From Tagaea sp. CACIAM 22H2 (GTDB taxonomy: Bacteria > Pseudomonadota > Alphaproteobacteria > CACIAM-22H2), in NCBI GenBank assembly GCA_014444615.1, contig PVXE01000032.1:1-51152 (forward strand): a stretch of DNA of 51,152 bases, read 5' to 3'. The first letter of the stretch is position 1, and each line of letters begins with the position of its first letter. Positions 22,982-31,405 of the stretch are shown piece after piece. The position numbers and the translations under genes were made by a program. The notes beneath the pieces were generated by a model that was not told where the DNA came from, ran no database searches, and saw nothing but the letters and a program-made list of their open reading frames with translations.

Positions 22982-24223
22982 TCAATCCGATTTACGTTCG
23001 GGATCGGCGTCTTCGTCCGACGCTTCCGACGGCTCTTCATCCGGCGACTCTTCGTCGTCGAAATCCTCGTCGTCCTCATCGTCGTCTTCGAACTCGCTCT
23101 CGTCGTCGAGATCGTCGTCCGCATCTTCGTCGGCGTCGATGGTTTCCTGCGTCTCGGCTTCGTTTTCGGCCGTCTCGGAATCTGTGCCCGCATGCAGCTC
23201 GACGATTTCCGCGGACGGACGATCTTCGGACGCCATTTCGCGCTCGTCGATCGGACCCTCTTCTTCCTCGGCCGCTTCGCCCATCGTGGGCGGCTCGGCA
23301 AGGCCGCCGTCTTCGCTGTAGGCGCTGACCGCGGGCCGCGTATCGAGCAGGCCCAATTCGCGCAGCTCCTTCAGGCCCGGCAGCGCCTTGATGCTGTCGA
23401 GACCGAAATGCTCCAGGAACTTGTCGGTCGTCGCGTAGGTGACCGGGCGACCCGGCGTTTCGCGATGGCCCTTGGGCTGCACGAACTCCGCTTCCATCAG
23501 GATTTCGAGCGTGCCCTTGGACAGCGCAACGCCGCGAATTTCCTCAATCTCGGCGCGCGTGACGGGGCGGCCTTCGGCGGTCTGATAAGCGACGATCGCC
23601 AGCGTTTCGGTCGCCGCCTTCGACAGTTTGCGCGCGACGACGCGCTCGATCTTCAGCTTCTCGGCGACGTCGGATGCCGTGCGGAAAGCGAGCTTTCCCG
23701 CGACGCGCACAAGATTGACGCCGCGCGCGGCGTAATGCGCTTCGATCTCGTCGACAATGCCCGCCACATCCACGCCCTTGGGCAGGCGCTTGGCGATTTC
23801 CTTGACCGACAACGCCTCGGCCGACGCGAAGATCATCGCTTCGACGACGCGCAGCGCCTGGGCGCGCAACTCCTCGGGCGGCAATTCGACGATGGCCGCC
23901 GCGTCGTCGATAGGCGCTTGTTCCGCCGTCGCAACGGCTTCGCCCTCGACGGGTGTGGTTTCTTCGGAAACGGCCTCGCCGGACGCCACGTCTTCCGAGG
24001 CGGCTTCTTCTGCCGGAGCTTCCTCGACGGCTTGCGTCTCGACGGAATCCTCGTTCGCGTTCGTCCCCTCGACGATCGCGACTTCTTCAACGACCGTCGT
24101 TTCCTCAACGACGGTCAATTCGACGATCTGCGCTTCGCCCTGCGTGGCGGTGGCAGCGGCGGCCGCTTCGGCGGCTTCCTGGGCTGCGGCGGCGCGGCGG
24201 GCTTTGCGGGCGCTTTTACTCAT
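22982..24223 (-). CDS. scpB: Segregation and condensation protein ScpB with long acidic extensions
   Basis: 413 residues, about twice the usual 180-250. The conserved winged-helix core is at about 115-300: EALRVVEAMIFASAEALS-like start, ETLAIVAYQTAEGRPVTRAE, RGVALSKGTLEILMEAEFV and PVTYATTDKFLEHFGL. ScpB dimers bind ScpA and regulate the SMC ATPase in chromosome condensation. The first ~110 residues are Ala/Glu/Val-rich and the last ~100 are extremely Asp/Glu-rich, both probably disordered. The start overlaps the scpA stop (ATGA). Confidence in the core is high; the role of the tails is unknown. Confidence 0.93.
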   Translation of the reverse strand: MSKSARKARRAAAAQEAAEAAAAATATQGEAQIVELTVVEETTVVEEVAIVEGTNANEDSVETQAVEEAPAEEAASEDVASGEAVSEETTPVEGEAVATAEQAPIDDAAAIVELPPEELRAQALRVVEAMIFASAEALSVKEIAKRLPKGVDVAGIVDEIEAHYAARGVNLVRVAGKLAFRTASDVAEKLKIERVVARKLSKAATETLAIVAYQTAEGRPVTRAEIEEIRGVALSKGTLEILMEAEFVQPKGHRETPGRPVTYATTDKFLEHFGLDSIKALPGLKELRELGLLDTRPAVSAYSEDGGLAEPPTMGEAAEEEEGPIDEREMASEDRPSAEIVELHAGTDSETAENEAETQETIDADEDADDDLDDESEFEDDDEDDEDFDDEESPDEEPSEASDEDADPERKSD

Positions 24224-25068
24224 TGCGGCACCGTACGGTCGGCGGGAAATTCGGAAATGGGGTTTTCGGGCGGGCGGCGCACGAAGATCGGCTGGAAGCT
24301 ACCTTCTTGCCGGATCTGCAGTTTGCCGGTCCGCACCAGTTCGAGCGTGGCGGCAAGCGTGGCTGCCACATAAGAACGCCCGATCGTTCCCGCCGCGATA
24401 TCGGGCGGCAGGAAGGTCTGAAGCGTCGTCCATTCGGGGATCGGCATGTCGCCCAGCATGCGCGACAGGCGCTCGATCGCCGCGTCCATCGTGTCGAGCT
24501 CGGTCGCCACGATCCGCAACACCGGCTTGTCGGTACGCTTGCGGTAATCGGCATAGGCTTTGAGCACGTCGATGAGACGGATATCCCAGGTCTCGGTCGT
24601 CGAGACGGGAGCGCCTTCCGGAATACCGCGCACGAACGTGTCGCGGCCGAGTTGGGCGCGCGCCATCATGCCAGCCCCCGCTTCCTGCATCGCCTGCAGG
24701 CGCTGGAGCTGGTAGCGCAGCGCCGCTTCCATCTGGGCGGCGGTCGGCTCGGGCTCCGGCTCCGTCGGCTCGGGCGGCAGCAGCAGCTTCGATTTCAGGA
24801 ACGCGAGCCACGCCGCCATGACCAGATAATCGGCGGCGACTTCCAGGCGCAGGCGTTTGGCTTCGGCGATATAGGTCAGATATTGCTCGGCCAACGCCAG
24901 GATCGACAGCTTGGCGAGATCGACCTTCTGGTCGCGGGCGAGCGACAACAAAAGATCAAGCGGCCCGTCGAACGCGCCGAGATTGACGACGAGCAAACCG
25001 TCGGCCTCGGGCGCCGCGGGGCGGCGCTCGGGATCGGCTTCGAACTCGGCTGCGGTTTCGGTCGTCAT
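24220..25068 (-). CDS. scpA: Segregation and condensation protein ScpA
   Basis: 282 residues. ScpA is the kleisin that bridges the SMC heads together with ScpB. Typical marks are the N-terminal GAFDGPLDLLLSLARDQKVD, ADYLVMAAWLAFLKSKLLLP and the C-terminal winged-helix segment TLAATLELVRTGKLQIRQEG. I chose the ATG at 25068 (MTTETAAEF). An in-frame ATG at 25155 would add 29 residues, but those codons include several unusual for this genome and the ATG itself falls in an inverted repeat arm. The gene is followed by scpB with an ATGA overlap and preceded by nagZ after a 148 bp spacer. Confidence 0.93.
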   Translation of the reverse strand: MTTETAAEFEADPERRPAAPEADGLLVVNLGAFDGPLDLLLSLARDQKVDLAKLSILALAEQYLTYIAEAKRLRLEVAADYLVMAAWLAFLKSKLLLPPEPTEPEPEPTAAQMEAALRYQLQRLQAMQEAGAGMMARAQLGRDTFVRGIPEGAPVSTTETWDIRLIDVLKAYADYRKRTDKPVLRIVATELDTMDAAIERLSRMLGDMPIPEWTTLQTFLPPDIAAGTIGRSYVAATLAATLELVRTGKLQIRQEGSFQPIFVRRPPENPISEFPADRTVPQ

Positions 25069-25117
25069 ATCGGCGGCGGGCGCTGCTTTAAGATCGGGGG
25101 CTAAGCCCTTGGTCCAC

Positions 25118-25158
25118 AAGATGCGGTGGTTGCGACTCGGGGCCACCACCTGCATCTT
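25118..25158 (-). repeat. Bulged 13-bp inverted repeat in the nagZ-scpA spacer
   Basis: AAGATGC-GGTGGT (25118-25130) pairs with ACCACC-T-GCATCTT (25145-25158): 13 base pairs, one single-base bulge and a 14-nt loop. No T-run follows on the minus strand, so it is not a standard terminator. It would fold in the scpA leader about 50 nt before the chosen start. Confidence 0.6.
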
Positions 25159-25194
25159 GGATACGCCAAAGCAAAACCCTGGAAAAGCGCAAGC

Positions 25195-25203
25195 TTATCC
25201 ACA
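25195..25203 (+). promoter_or_regulatory. Consensus DnaA box (TTATCCACA)
   Basis: A perfect match to the 9-bp DnaA box lies in the spacer between nagZ and scpA. Only one copy is seen here. A single 9-mer can arise by chance, so function is uncertain; I found no cluster that would suggest an origin. Confidence 0.35.
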
Positions 25204-25216
25204 GGCTAACGGCCTG

Positions 25217-26236
25217 TTATGCGGCCAAAAACGCGTCCAGTTCCGCCTGGGCCGCCGCCGCGTCGAACGATCTTTGCGCGCGCGACAGGCGCAGGCGTTC
25301 CCCCGCCTCCACCCGCGCCATCGCGGAATCGTTGAGCGGCCGGGCGGCCACGGCGACCGCCTTCATCTCGGCGAAATCACCGTTGCAATGGAGGACCACG
25401 TCGCAGCCGGCGTCGAGGCAGGCGCGCGTGCGCGCTTCGAAATCGCCGTCGAGCGCCTTCATCGAAAGATCGTCCGACAGCAGCAAGCCCTGGAACCCAA
25501 TCCGGCGGCGGATGATCGCCTCGATCGCCACGGGCGAGGTCGTCGCCGGGCGATCGGGATCGAAGGCCGGGAATTTCACATGCGCGGTCATGCCCCAGGG
25601 CAGATCGGCCAGCGCCTTGAACGGCACGAAATCCGTGCGCTCAAGTTCCTCGACGCTCGCCTCGACGATCGGCAATTCAAGATGGCTGTCGGCGCGCGCG
25701 CGCCCGTGGCCGGGAATATGCTTCAGCACCGGCAGCACGCCGCCGTCGAGCAACCCTTCCGCGACCGCGCGGCCATAGCGGCCGATCGCGGCGGGATCCG
25801 ATCCATAGGCGCGATCGCCGATGATGTCGTGCGCACCAGGAACCGGCACGTCGGCGACCGGCGCGCAATCGACCGTGATGCCGACCGCCAGCAATTCGCG
25901 GGCGATCAGATGGAAATTCGTGCGCAGCGCCGCCAGCGCCGCCGCTTCGCCCCGCGCGCCCGCGCGTTCGACGAAGGTCATCGCGGGCGGGGCCTTGCGC
26001 CAATGCGGCGGCTTCAACCGCGCGACGCGCCCGCCTTCCTGATCCACCAGCACGGGCGCATCCGCGCGGCCCACGCAGCTACGCATATCCGCGACCAGTG
26101 CGCGCACCTCGTCCGGCGTGCCCACGTTGCGCGCGAACAGGATGAATCCCAGCGGATCGACGTCGCGATAGAGCGCGCGCTCGTCGGCGGTCAGCGACTT
26201 GCCCGCACAGCCGTAGATGATCGCGGAAGGACGCAT
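25217..26236 (-). CDS. nagZ: Beta-N-acetylhexosaminidase NagZ (GH3)
   Basis: 339 residues from the ATG at 26236, which has GGAG five bases ahead; an in-frame GTG two codons upstream is too close to the ribosome-binding site. NagZ removes N-acetylglucosamine from cytoplasmic anhydro-muropeptides during peptidoglycan recycling. The GH3 signature LPVLKHIPGHGRARADSH contains the acid/base dyad, and LLLSDDLSMKAL contains the nucleophile Asp. VDQEGGRVARL is another family motif. It follows the SPOR gene by 15 bp in the dgt-argS-SPOR-nagZ unit. Confidence 0.95.
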   Translation of the reverse strand: MRPSAIIYGCAGKSLTADERALYRDVDPLGFILFARNVGTPDEVRALVADMRSCVGRADAPVLVDQEGGRVARLKPPHWRKAPPAMTFVERAGARGEAAALAALRTNFHLIARELLAVGITVDCAPVADVPVPGAHDIIGDRAYGSDPAAIGRYGRAVAEGLLDGGVLPVLKHIPGHGRARADSHLELPIVEASVEELERTDFVPFKALADLPWGMTAHVKFPAFDPDRPATTSPVAIEAIIRRRIGFQGLLLSDDLSMKALDGDFEARTRACLDAGCDVVLHCNGDFAEMKAVAVAARPLNDSAMARVEAGERLRLSRAQRSFDAAAAQAELDAFLAA

Positions 26237-26251
26237 CGTCACTCCTCTACC

Positions 26252-27211
26252 CTATCGGACCACGTTGCAGCCCGCCCCGCGCGCGCGAAGCGCCGCGCAC
26301 GCGGCTTGCGCCGCGTCGACATTGGCGAAACCGCCGGCTTGGATACGCCAGAACATGCCGCGATCGCCCAGATCGACGGTCGGGAAACTGGCGGTCAGAT
26401 TGCCGAGCACGTCGCCATGCTGACGGCGCAAGCGTTCCCACTCGCGCTGCGCATCGGCTTGGCTGCGTACCGACGCCAATTGAATGCGAATGCCGCCCGC
26501 GGCAGGCGCGGCCGCGACTTGCGGGGCCGGGGCCGGCGTCGCCGGGCGAGCGGCCGGGGCCTGCGCGGCGGGTGCTGCCGGAACGGGCGCGGCTTGTTGT
26601 TGCGGACGCGGCGCCGTCGCTTGCGGCGCGGGTGCTGGCAATGCAGCCGGCGGCGCGACGGGTGCGGGCGCGTTCGCCCCGCCCGGCTGGATCGATGCGC
26701 GCGGCGGCGGCGTCACCGCGACGGCGTCGGCCGGCGGCTCGACTTGCGGGGCATCGGGCACAACTACGCGCGGCGCGGGCGGCGGCGTGGGGACCGGGCG
26801 CGGCATCACCGCTTCGGGGCCGGGCAGCAAGCGTTCCACCTGCCCGCCTTGCGCGGCCTGGGTCGTGGCACCGCCCGAGGATTGCTGGCCGACGCGGTTA
26901 TAGATTTCCTTGTCCTGGAACGGCACGTCGATGCCGCCGGGCTGATCGGGCCGCGTTTTCATCGGCCGCGTATCGGCGCGCACGATCGGCAACGAACTGG
27001 GATCGCTCGCCCCGTCGCGCGTTTCCAAATACGTGTAGGCGAGCAGCGAGCCGAAACCGACCACGGCCGAGAACGCGAACGCCGCCGCGAGCCAACGCCC
27101 CCACCCGCGCCCGGTGCCGCCGCCATTGCCGCGCGCGCGCTTCGGCCCGCCGCTGAGCGGTGCGGGCTCGTCGCCGGACGACAGGATCGGTTTGGCGCCC
27201 TCGGGCAGCAT
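26252..27211 (-). CDS. SPOR-domain membrane protein
   Basis: 319 residues. A cytoplasmic N-terminus (about 40 residues, Gly/Arg-rich) precedes one membrane helix (WLAAAFAFSAVVGFGSLLAY), then a long Pro/Ala/Gln linker to about residue 235 and a C-terminal SPOR domain (IRIQLASVRSQADAQREWER ... MFWRIQAGGFANVDAAQAAC). SPOR domains bind denuded peptidoglycan glycans at the division septum, so a bitopic periplasmic septal protein is inferred. Length and layout resemble the alphaproteobacterial SPOR protein that sits between argS and nagZ. It starts 2 bp after argS. Confidence 0.9.
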   Translation of the reverse strand: MLPEGAKPILSSGDEPAPLSGGPKRARGNGGGTGRGWGRWLAAAFAFSAVVGFGSLLAYTYLETRDGASDPSSLPIVRADTRPMKTRPDQPGGIDVPFQDKEIYNRVGQQSSGGATTQAAQGGQVERLLPGPEAVMPRPVPTPPPAPRVVVPDAPQVEPPADAVAVTPPPRASIQPGGANAPAPVAPPAALPAPAPQATAPRPQQQAAPVPAAPAAQAPAARPATPAPAPQVAAAPAAGGIRIQLASVRSQADAQREWERLRRQHGDVLGNLTASFPTVDLGDRGMFWRIQAGGFANVDAAQAACAALRARGAGCNVVR

Positions 27212-27213
27212 CG

Positions 27214-28971
27214 TCAGCGCAGCTCCTCGGCGGGCGTGACGCCCAGCAAACGCAAACCCGACGCGATCGTGATGCCGACATTGCGCACGAGTGCCAGGCG
27301 CGCAAGCGTCGTATCGCGATCTTCGGGCAGCACGAAGCGCAAAGCGGGCTCCGCATTGCCGCGCGTCCACAGCGCATGGAACGCGGAAGCAAGGTCATAA
27401 AGCCAGAACGCGACGCGATGCGGCTCGCTCGCTTCCGCCGCCGCTTCCAGCATGCGCGGATAACCCGACAACATGCGCAGCAAGGCGAGTTCGTCCGCGT
27501 CGCCGATGCGCGAAAGATCCGCTTTCGCCAAAGCCGCGTCCGACGTGTCGAGATCGGCGAAGGTCGCCTTCGCTTGGCGGAAGGCCGAACGATGGCGCGC
27601 ATGCGCGTATTGCACGTAGAAGACCGGATTGTCCTTCGACTGTTCGCGCACTTTGGCGAAGTCGAAATCGATATGCTGATCCTGTTTGCGCGTCAGCATC
27701 ACGAAGCGCACGACGTCGGCACCCACTTCGTCGACCACGTCCCGAAGCGTGACGAAGGTGCCGGCACGCTTGGACATTTTCACCGGCTCGCCCTTGTCCA
27801 GAAGATTGACCATCTGGCAGAGCTTCACTTCCAGCGTGGCGCGGCCTTCGGACAGCGCTTTCACGGCCGCGTCGACGCGCTTCACGTAGCCGCCGTGATC
27901 GGCACCCCACACATCGATCAAACGCTCGAAGCCGCGGCGATATTTGTCGAGGTGATAGGCCATGTCGGCCGCGAAATAGGTCCACGTGCCGTCGGACTTC
28001 GCCAGCGGACGATCGACGTCGTCGCCGAACGACGTCGCGCGGAACAGCATTTGCGGGCGCGGCTCCCAATCCTCGGGCTTCATGCCCTTGGGCGGTTCAA
28101 GCACGCCCGTATAAACCAGATCGCGCGATTTCAAATACTCGATCGCGTCGTTGACGCGCCCCTTACCGACGATGTCGTTCTTCTCGCTGGAGAAGACCTT
28201 ATGGACGACGCCCAGCGCTTTCAAATCTTCGCGGATCAAATCCATCATCGCGGCGATAGCGCGTTCGCGGAACAGCGCAAGCCATTCGGCTTCGGGCGCC
28301 GTTTGGTATTTCGCGCCGAATTCGGCGGCGAGTGCCGACCCAACCGGTTTCAGATAATCGCCGGGGTAAAGCCCCTCGGCGACGGGGCCGGCATTCTCGC
28401 CCAAAGCTTCGCGATAGCGATGATGGACGGAGCGCGCCAGCACATCGACCTGCGCGCCCGCATCGTTGATGTAGTATTCGCGCGTCACGTCGTGGCCGGT
28501 TTTTTCCAGCAACGCGGCCAGCGCATCGCCGACGACCGCGCCCCGGCAATGGCCGACATGCATCGGCCCCGTCGGATTGGCGGAAACGTATTCGACGTTC
28601 ACCTTCTTGCCGCCGCCCATCGCGCCGTCGCCGAATTTCTCGCCCAGCGTCAGGATCGAACGCGCAAGGTCGCGCCAGATCTCCGGCTTCAGCTTCATGT
28701 TCACGAAGCCCGGCCCCGCGATATCAGTGCCGGCGATGCGCGGATCGGCGGCGAGCTTGGTCGACAGCAACTCGGCCACGTCGCGCGGCTTCATCTTGGC
28801 GCCCTTGGACAGCACCAAGGCGGCATTGGTCGACAGATCGCCATGCGCGATGTCGCGCGGCGGCTCGACCACGGCGCGCGAGATGTCGAGCCCGGCGGGC
28901 AGCTTGCCTTCCGCGACCAGCGCGTCGAGGGCCTTGGCGAGTACGGCGTGGAATTCGGCGAAGATATTCAT
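27214..28971 (-). CDS. argS: Arginyl-tRNA synthetase
   Basis: 585 residues, class I synthetase that charges tRNA-Arg in the cytoplasm. Visible are the N-terminal Add1 region, the HIGH-like motif in [20 protein letters not shown], the KMSK-like segment [12 protein letters not shown] and the helical anticodon-binding end. The ATG at 28971 overlaps the dgt stop (ATGA), and GAGG lies upstream of it within the dgt 3' end. A longer in-frame reading upstream overlaps dgt heavily and was rejected. The gene leads into the SPOR and nagZ genes. Confidence 0.97.
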   Translation of the reverse strand: MNIFAEFHAVLAKALDALVAEGKLPAGLDISRAVVEPPRDIAHGDLSTNAALVLSKGAKMKPRDVAELLSTKLAADPRIAGTDIAGPGFVNMKLKPEIWRDLARSILTLGEKFGDGAMGGGKKVNVEYVSANPTGPMHVGHCRGAVVGDALAALLEKTGHDVTREYYINDAGAQVDVLARSVHHRYREALGENAGPVAEGLYPGDYLKPVGSALAAEFGAKYQTAPEAEWLALFRERAIAAMMDLIREDLKALGVVHKVFSSEKNDIVGKGRVNDAIEYLKSRDLVYTGVLEPPKGMKPEDWEPRPQMLFRATSFGDDVDRPLAKSDGTWTYFAADMAYHLDKYRRGFERLIDVWGADHGGYVKRVDAAVKALSEGRATLEVKLCQMVNLLDKGEPVKMSKRAGTFVTLRDVVDEVGADVVRFVMLTRKQDQHIDFDFAKVREQSKDNPVFYVQYAHARHRSAFRQAKATFADLDTSDAALAKADLSRIGDADELALLRMLSGYPRMLEAAAEASEPHRVAFWLYDLASAFHALWTRGNAEPALRFVLPEDRDTTLARLALVRNVGITIASGLRLLGVTPAEELR

Positions 28972-30131
28972 GAGGAGGTGCAAAGCCGTCGGTGTTCGTT
29001 TTGGGCGAAAAGATCGGTCATGCCGGCGATGTAGTCGGCGACCGCGCGATGGATCGGTTCGCGTCGTCGCCATTCCTCCGGCAGAAGGTCGGGCGCCGCG
29101 CAGTAACGCGCGAACAAGTCGCGCACGATCGCCTTGGCCGCGTCGGTGCGTTCGACGACCTTGGCGTGGCGATACATACGCGCGAACAGGAATTTTCGCA
29201 CGCCTTCGATATCGGCGCGCATCGCGTCCGAAAAACCGACCAGCGGTTTGCCGAGCCCCCGCACCGCATCCGCATCGCGCGGGCGCCAGGCACGAAGGCG
29301 CGCGCGCGTTTCCGTCAGCAAATCTTCCACCATCCGGCCGATCGCCTCGCGCACCGCCTCCGCCTGGCGGCGCTGGGCGTCGATATCGGGATATTGCCGG
29401 CGAATTCCGGCGAAAATAGGCCCGAACAGCGGAATGCCGGCCAGATCGTCCTCGCCGAACAATCCGGCGCGCAAGCCGTCGTCGAGGTCGTGGGCGTTAT
29501 AGGCGATGTCGTCGGACAACGCGGCGACCTGCGCCTCGGCCGACGCGTAGGTCGAAAGATCGAGCGGATAGACCTGGTCGAATTCGATGATGACGGCGGG
29601 CACGTCCGCCCCCGTCACCGGGCCGTTATGCTTTACGACGCCTTCCAAGGCTTCCCAGGTCAGGTTCAACCCGTCGAAGCCGATATGGCGGCATTCGAGC
29701 TCGGTCAGCAGTCGCAGCGTATGCGCGTTGTGGTCGAACCCGCCGTGATCCGTCATCGCGGCGTCGAGCGCGTCCTCGCCCGCATGGCCGAAACAGGTAT
29801 GGCCAAGATCGTGGGCCAGCGCCAAACACTCGGTCAGGTCTTCGTCCAGGCCAAGGGCCCGCGCGATCGTGCGCGCGATCTGCGCCACCTCGATCGAATG
29901 CGTCAACCGCGTACGGAAATGGTCGCTTTCGCCGGCCACGAAAACCTGGGTCTTGTGCTTCAGGCGCCGGAACGCGGTCGAATGGATCACCCGGTCGCGG
30001 TCACGCTGGAACGGCGAGCGCAGGGCGCTGGCGCGTTCGGCGTGGCGCCGGCCGCGGCTTGCGCGCCAATCGCAGGCATAGGGCGCCAAACCCGTGCGTT
30101 CGGGCGACTCGGATTTGGGTAAGGCCGTCAT
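28968..30131 (-). CDS. dgt: dGTP triphosphohydrolase-like protein (HD domain)
   Basis: 387 residues. The deoxyguanosinetriphosphate triphosphohydrolase-like family hydrolyses dNTPs and tunes nucleotide pools. The HD metal site is visible: H in [18 protein letters not shown] in [16 protein letters not shown], and later D in [16 protein letters not shown]. The N-terminal [22 protein letters not shown] is the family signature. It heads the dgt-argS-SPOR-nagZ unit (4 bp overlap with argS) and is divergent from erpA with a 134 bp spacer. Dgt and ErpA as neighbours are usual in alphaproteobacteria. Confidence 0.94.
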   Translation of the reverse strand: MTALPKSESPERTGLAPYACDWRASRGRRHAERASALRSPFQRDRDRVIHSTAFRRLKHKTQVFVAGESDHFRTRLTHSIEVAQIARTIARALGLDEDLTECLALAHDLGHTCFGHAGEDALDAAMTDHGGFDHNAHTLRLLTELECRHIGFDGLNLTWEALEGVVKHNGPVTGADVPAVIIEFDQVYPLDLSTYASAEAQVAALSDDIAYNAHDLDDGLRAGLFGEDDLAGIPLFGPIFAGIRRQYPDIDAQRRQAEAVREAIGRMVEDLLTETRARLRAWRPRDADAVRGLGKPLVGFSDAMRADIEGVRKFLFARMYRHAKVVERTDAAKAIVRDLFARYCAAPDLLPEEWRRREPIHRAVADYIAGMTDLFAQNEHRRLCTSS

Positions 30132-30213
30132 ATCGGGCCAAGCTAGCGTCGCGTTACATACCCCGCAACGTCCTATATCCTCGGCTTTTTCGCGCTTTGT
30201 TCACGCCCGCACA

Positions 30214-30265
30214 TTGACAGATCGGGGGGCGCTCCTTAACTCTGAAGAACCAAGGAGCTGCCCCC
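30214..30265 (+). promoter_or_regulatory. erpA promoter with a bulged inverted repeat over the Shine-Dalgarno
   Basis: A perfect -35 box TTGACA (30214-30219) is followed 16-17 bp later by only a poor -10 (TTAACT or TAACTC). An inverted repeat spans 30225-30265: GGGGGC-GCTCCTT pairs with AAGGAGC-T-GCCCCC, 13 base pairs with a one-base bulge and a 14-nt loop. The right arm is the erpA Shine-Dalgarno (AAGGAG, 30252-30257) and ends at the base before the ATG. It may be an operator in DNA or, if transcription begins further upstream, a translation-blocking hairpin. Confidence 0.6.
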
Positions 30266-30625
30266 ATGTCCGATACCGCCCTCGCCGAAGCCCCGACCAG
30301 CCCGGTCGTCGTTACCGACGCCGCCGCCAAGCGGATCGCCTTCGTGCTGTCGCAGGAAGCCCAGCCCGGCATGATGCTGCGCATCGCAGTTTCGGGCGGC
30401 GGCTGTTCGGGCTTCCAATACGGCTTCACTTTCGACGATACGGCGAACGACGACGATCTGAAGATCGAGAAGGAAGGTGCGACGGTCGTCATCGACAACA
30501 CGTCGCTGGAACTGCTCGGCGGTTCCCAGATCGACTATGTCGAGGACATGATCGGCGCCTCGTTCCAGATCAAGAACCCCAACGCCAAGAGCTCCTGCGG
30601 CTGCGGCAACTCGTTCTCGGTCTAA
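30266..30625 (+). CDS. erpA: Iron-sulfur cluster insertion protein ErpA (A-type carrier)
   Basis: 119 residues. A-type carriers deliver Fe-S clusters to target proteins. The three ligand cysteines are C47 (GGGCSGFQY), C111 and C113 (SSCGCGNSF), the exact A-type pattern. The N-terminal ~14 residues are a short flexible extension. ErpA rather than IscA is chosen from the alphaproteobacterial location next to dgt and xthA, away from an isc/suf cluster. The ATG follows AAGGAG with an 8 bp spacer that is part of an inverted repeat. The xthA gene starts immediately after the stop. Confidence 0.93.
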   Translation: MSDTALAEAPTSPVVVTDAAAKRIAFVLSQEAQPGMMLRIAVSGGGCSGFQYGFTFDDTANDDDLKIEKEGATVVIDNTSLELLGGSQIDYVEDMIGASFQIKNPNAKSSCGCGNSFSV

Positions 30626-31405
30626 GTGCCCCTCAAGATCGCGACTTGGAACGTCAACTCGGCGCGCGCGCGCACCGCGCATCTGACGCGCTGGCTGACC
30701 GAATTCGCGCCCGATATCGCGCTGCTCCAAGAACTCAAATGCCAGGACGGCGAGTTTCCGCGCCTGGAGGTCGAAGCGCTTGGCTACGCGGTCGAGACGC
30801 ATGGCCAGAAGACCTATAACGGCGTCGCCATCCTCGCGAAGGGCCGCAAGATCGACATCGTGCGCCGTGGCTTGCCGGGCGACGATAGCGACGAGCAGGC
30901 GCGCTATATCGAGGCGAATATCGAGGGCTTGCGCGTTGCGTCGATCTATCTGCCCAACGGCAATCCCTGCCCCGGCCCGAAATTCGACTACAAGCTCGCC
31001 TGGATGGCGCGCCTTCAAGCGCACGCTAGAACGCTGCTGGCGCTGGAAAAGCCGGTCGTGCTGGGCGGCGACTACAATGTCTGCCCGACCGATCTCGACC
31101 TTTGGGACGTCAAAGCGATGGCGGGCGACGCGCTGATTTCACCCGAAGCGCGCGAAGCGTGGCGCGCGCTGGTCAATCAAGGCTGGACCGACGCGCTGCG
31201 CCATCGCCATCCGGCCGCGCGGCTTTACAGCTACTGGGATTATTTCCGCGATCGTTTCACCCACGATCACGGTCTGCGCATCGATCATCTGCTGCTGTCG
31301 CCCGAAGCCGCCGACCGCTTGGGCGAAGCGGGCGTCGACCGCAATCCGCGCACGCAGGAAAAACCGTCCGATCACACGCCGGCGTGGATCGAACTGCGCG
31401 ATTAG
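30626..31405 (+). CDS. xthA: Exodeoxyribonuclease III
   Basis: 259 residues starting with a GTG immediately after the erpA TAA, so it is co-transcribed. XthA is an AP endonuclease and 3'-repair exonuclease of base excision repair. Catalytic motifs are [21 protein letters not shown] (metal Glu), [15 protein letters not shown] (Asp/Asn) and the C-terminal RIDHLLLSP and [10 protein letters not shown] (His). Length is standard. The end overlaps the convergent chemoreceptor gene by 4 bp. Confidence 0.95.
   Translation: MPLKIATWNVNSARARTAHLTRWLTEFAPDIALLQELKCQDGEFPRLEVEALGYAVETHGQKTYNGVAILAKGRKIDIVRRGLPGDDSDEQARYIEANIEGLRVASIYLPNGNPCPGPKFDYKLAWMARLQAHARTLLALEKPVVLGGDYNVCPTDLDLWDVKAMAGDALISPEAREAWRALVNQGWTDALRHRHPAARLYSYWDYFRDRFTHDHGLRIDHLLLSPEAADRLGEAGVDRNPRTQEKPSDHTPAWIELRD

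Noticed and set aside
24220..25155. Start of scpA at the ATG at 25155
   Set aside because: The added codons are atypical for the genome, the ATG lies in an inverted repeat arm, and the family N-terminus fits the ATG at 25068.
25069..25216. A replication origin in the nagZ-scpA spacer
   Set aside because: Only one DnaA box is present, with no AT-rich unwinding region and no origin-linked genes.
24911..27400. An 829-residue plus-strand reading frame over scpA, nagZ and the SPOR gene
   Set aside because: Antisense to three well-identified genes, Arg/Ala-rich throughout and without domain features.
27160..29034. A 624-residue plus-strand reading frame opposite argS
   Set aside because: Exact antisense of argS with no recognisable motif.
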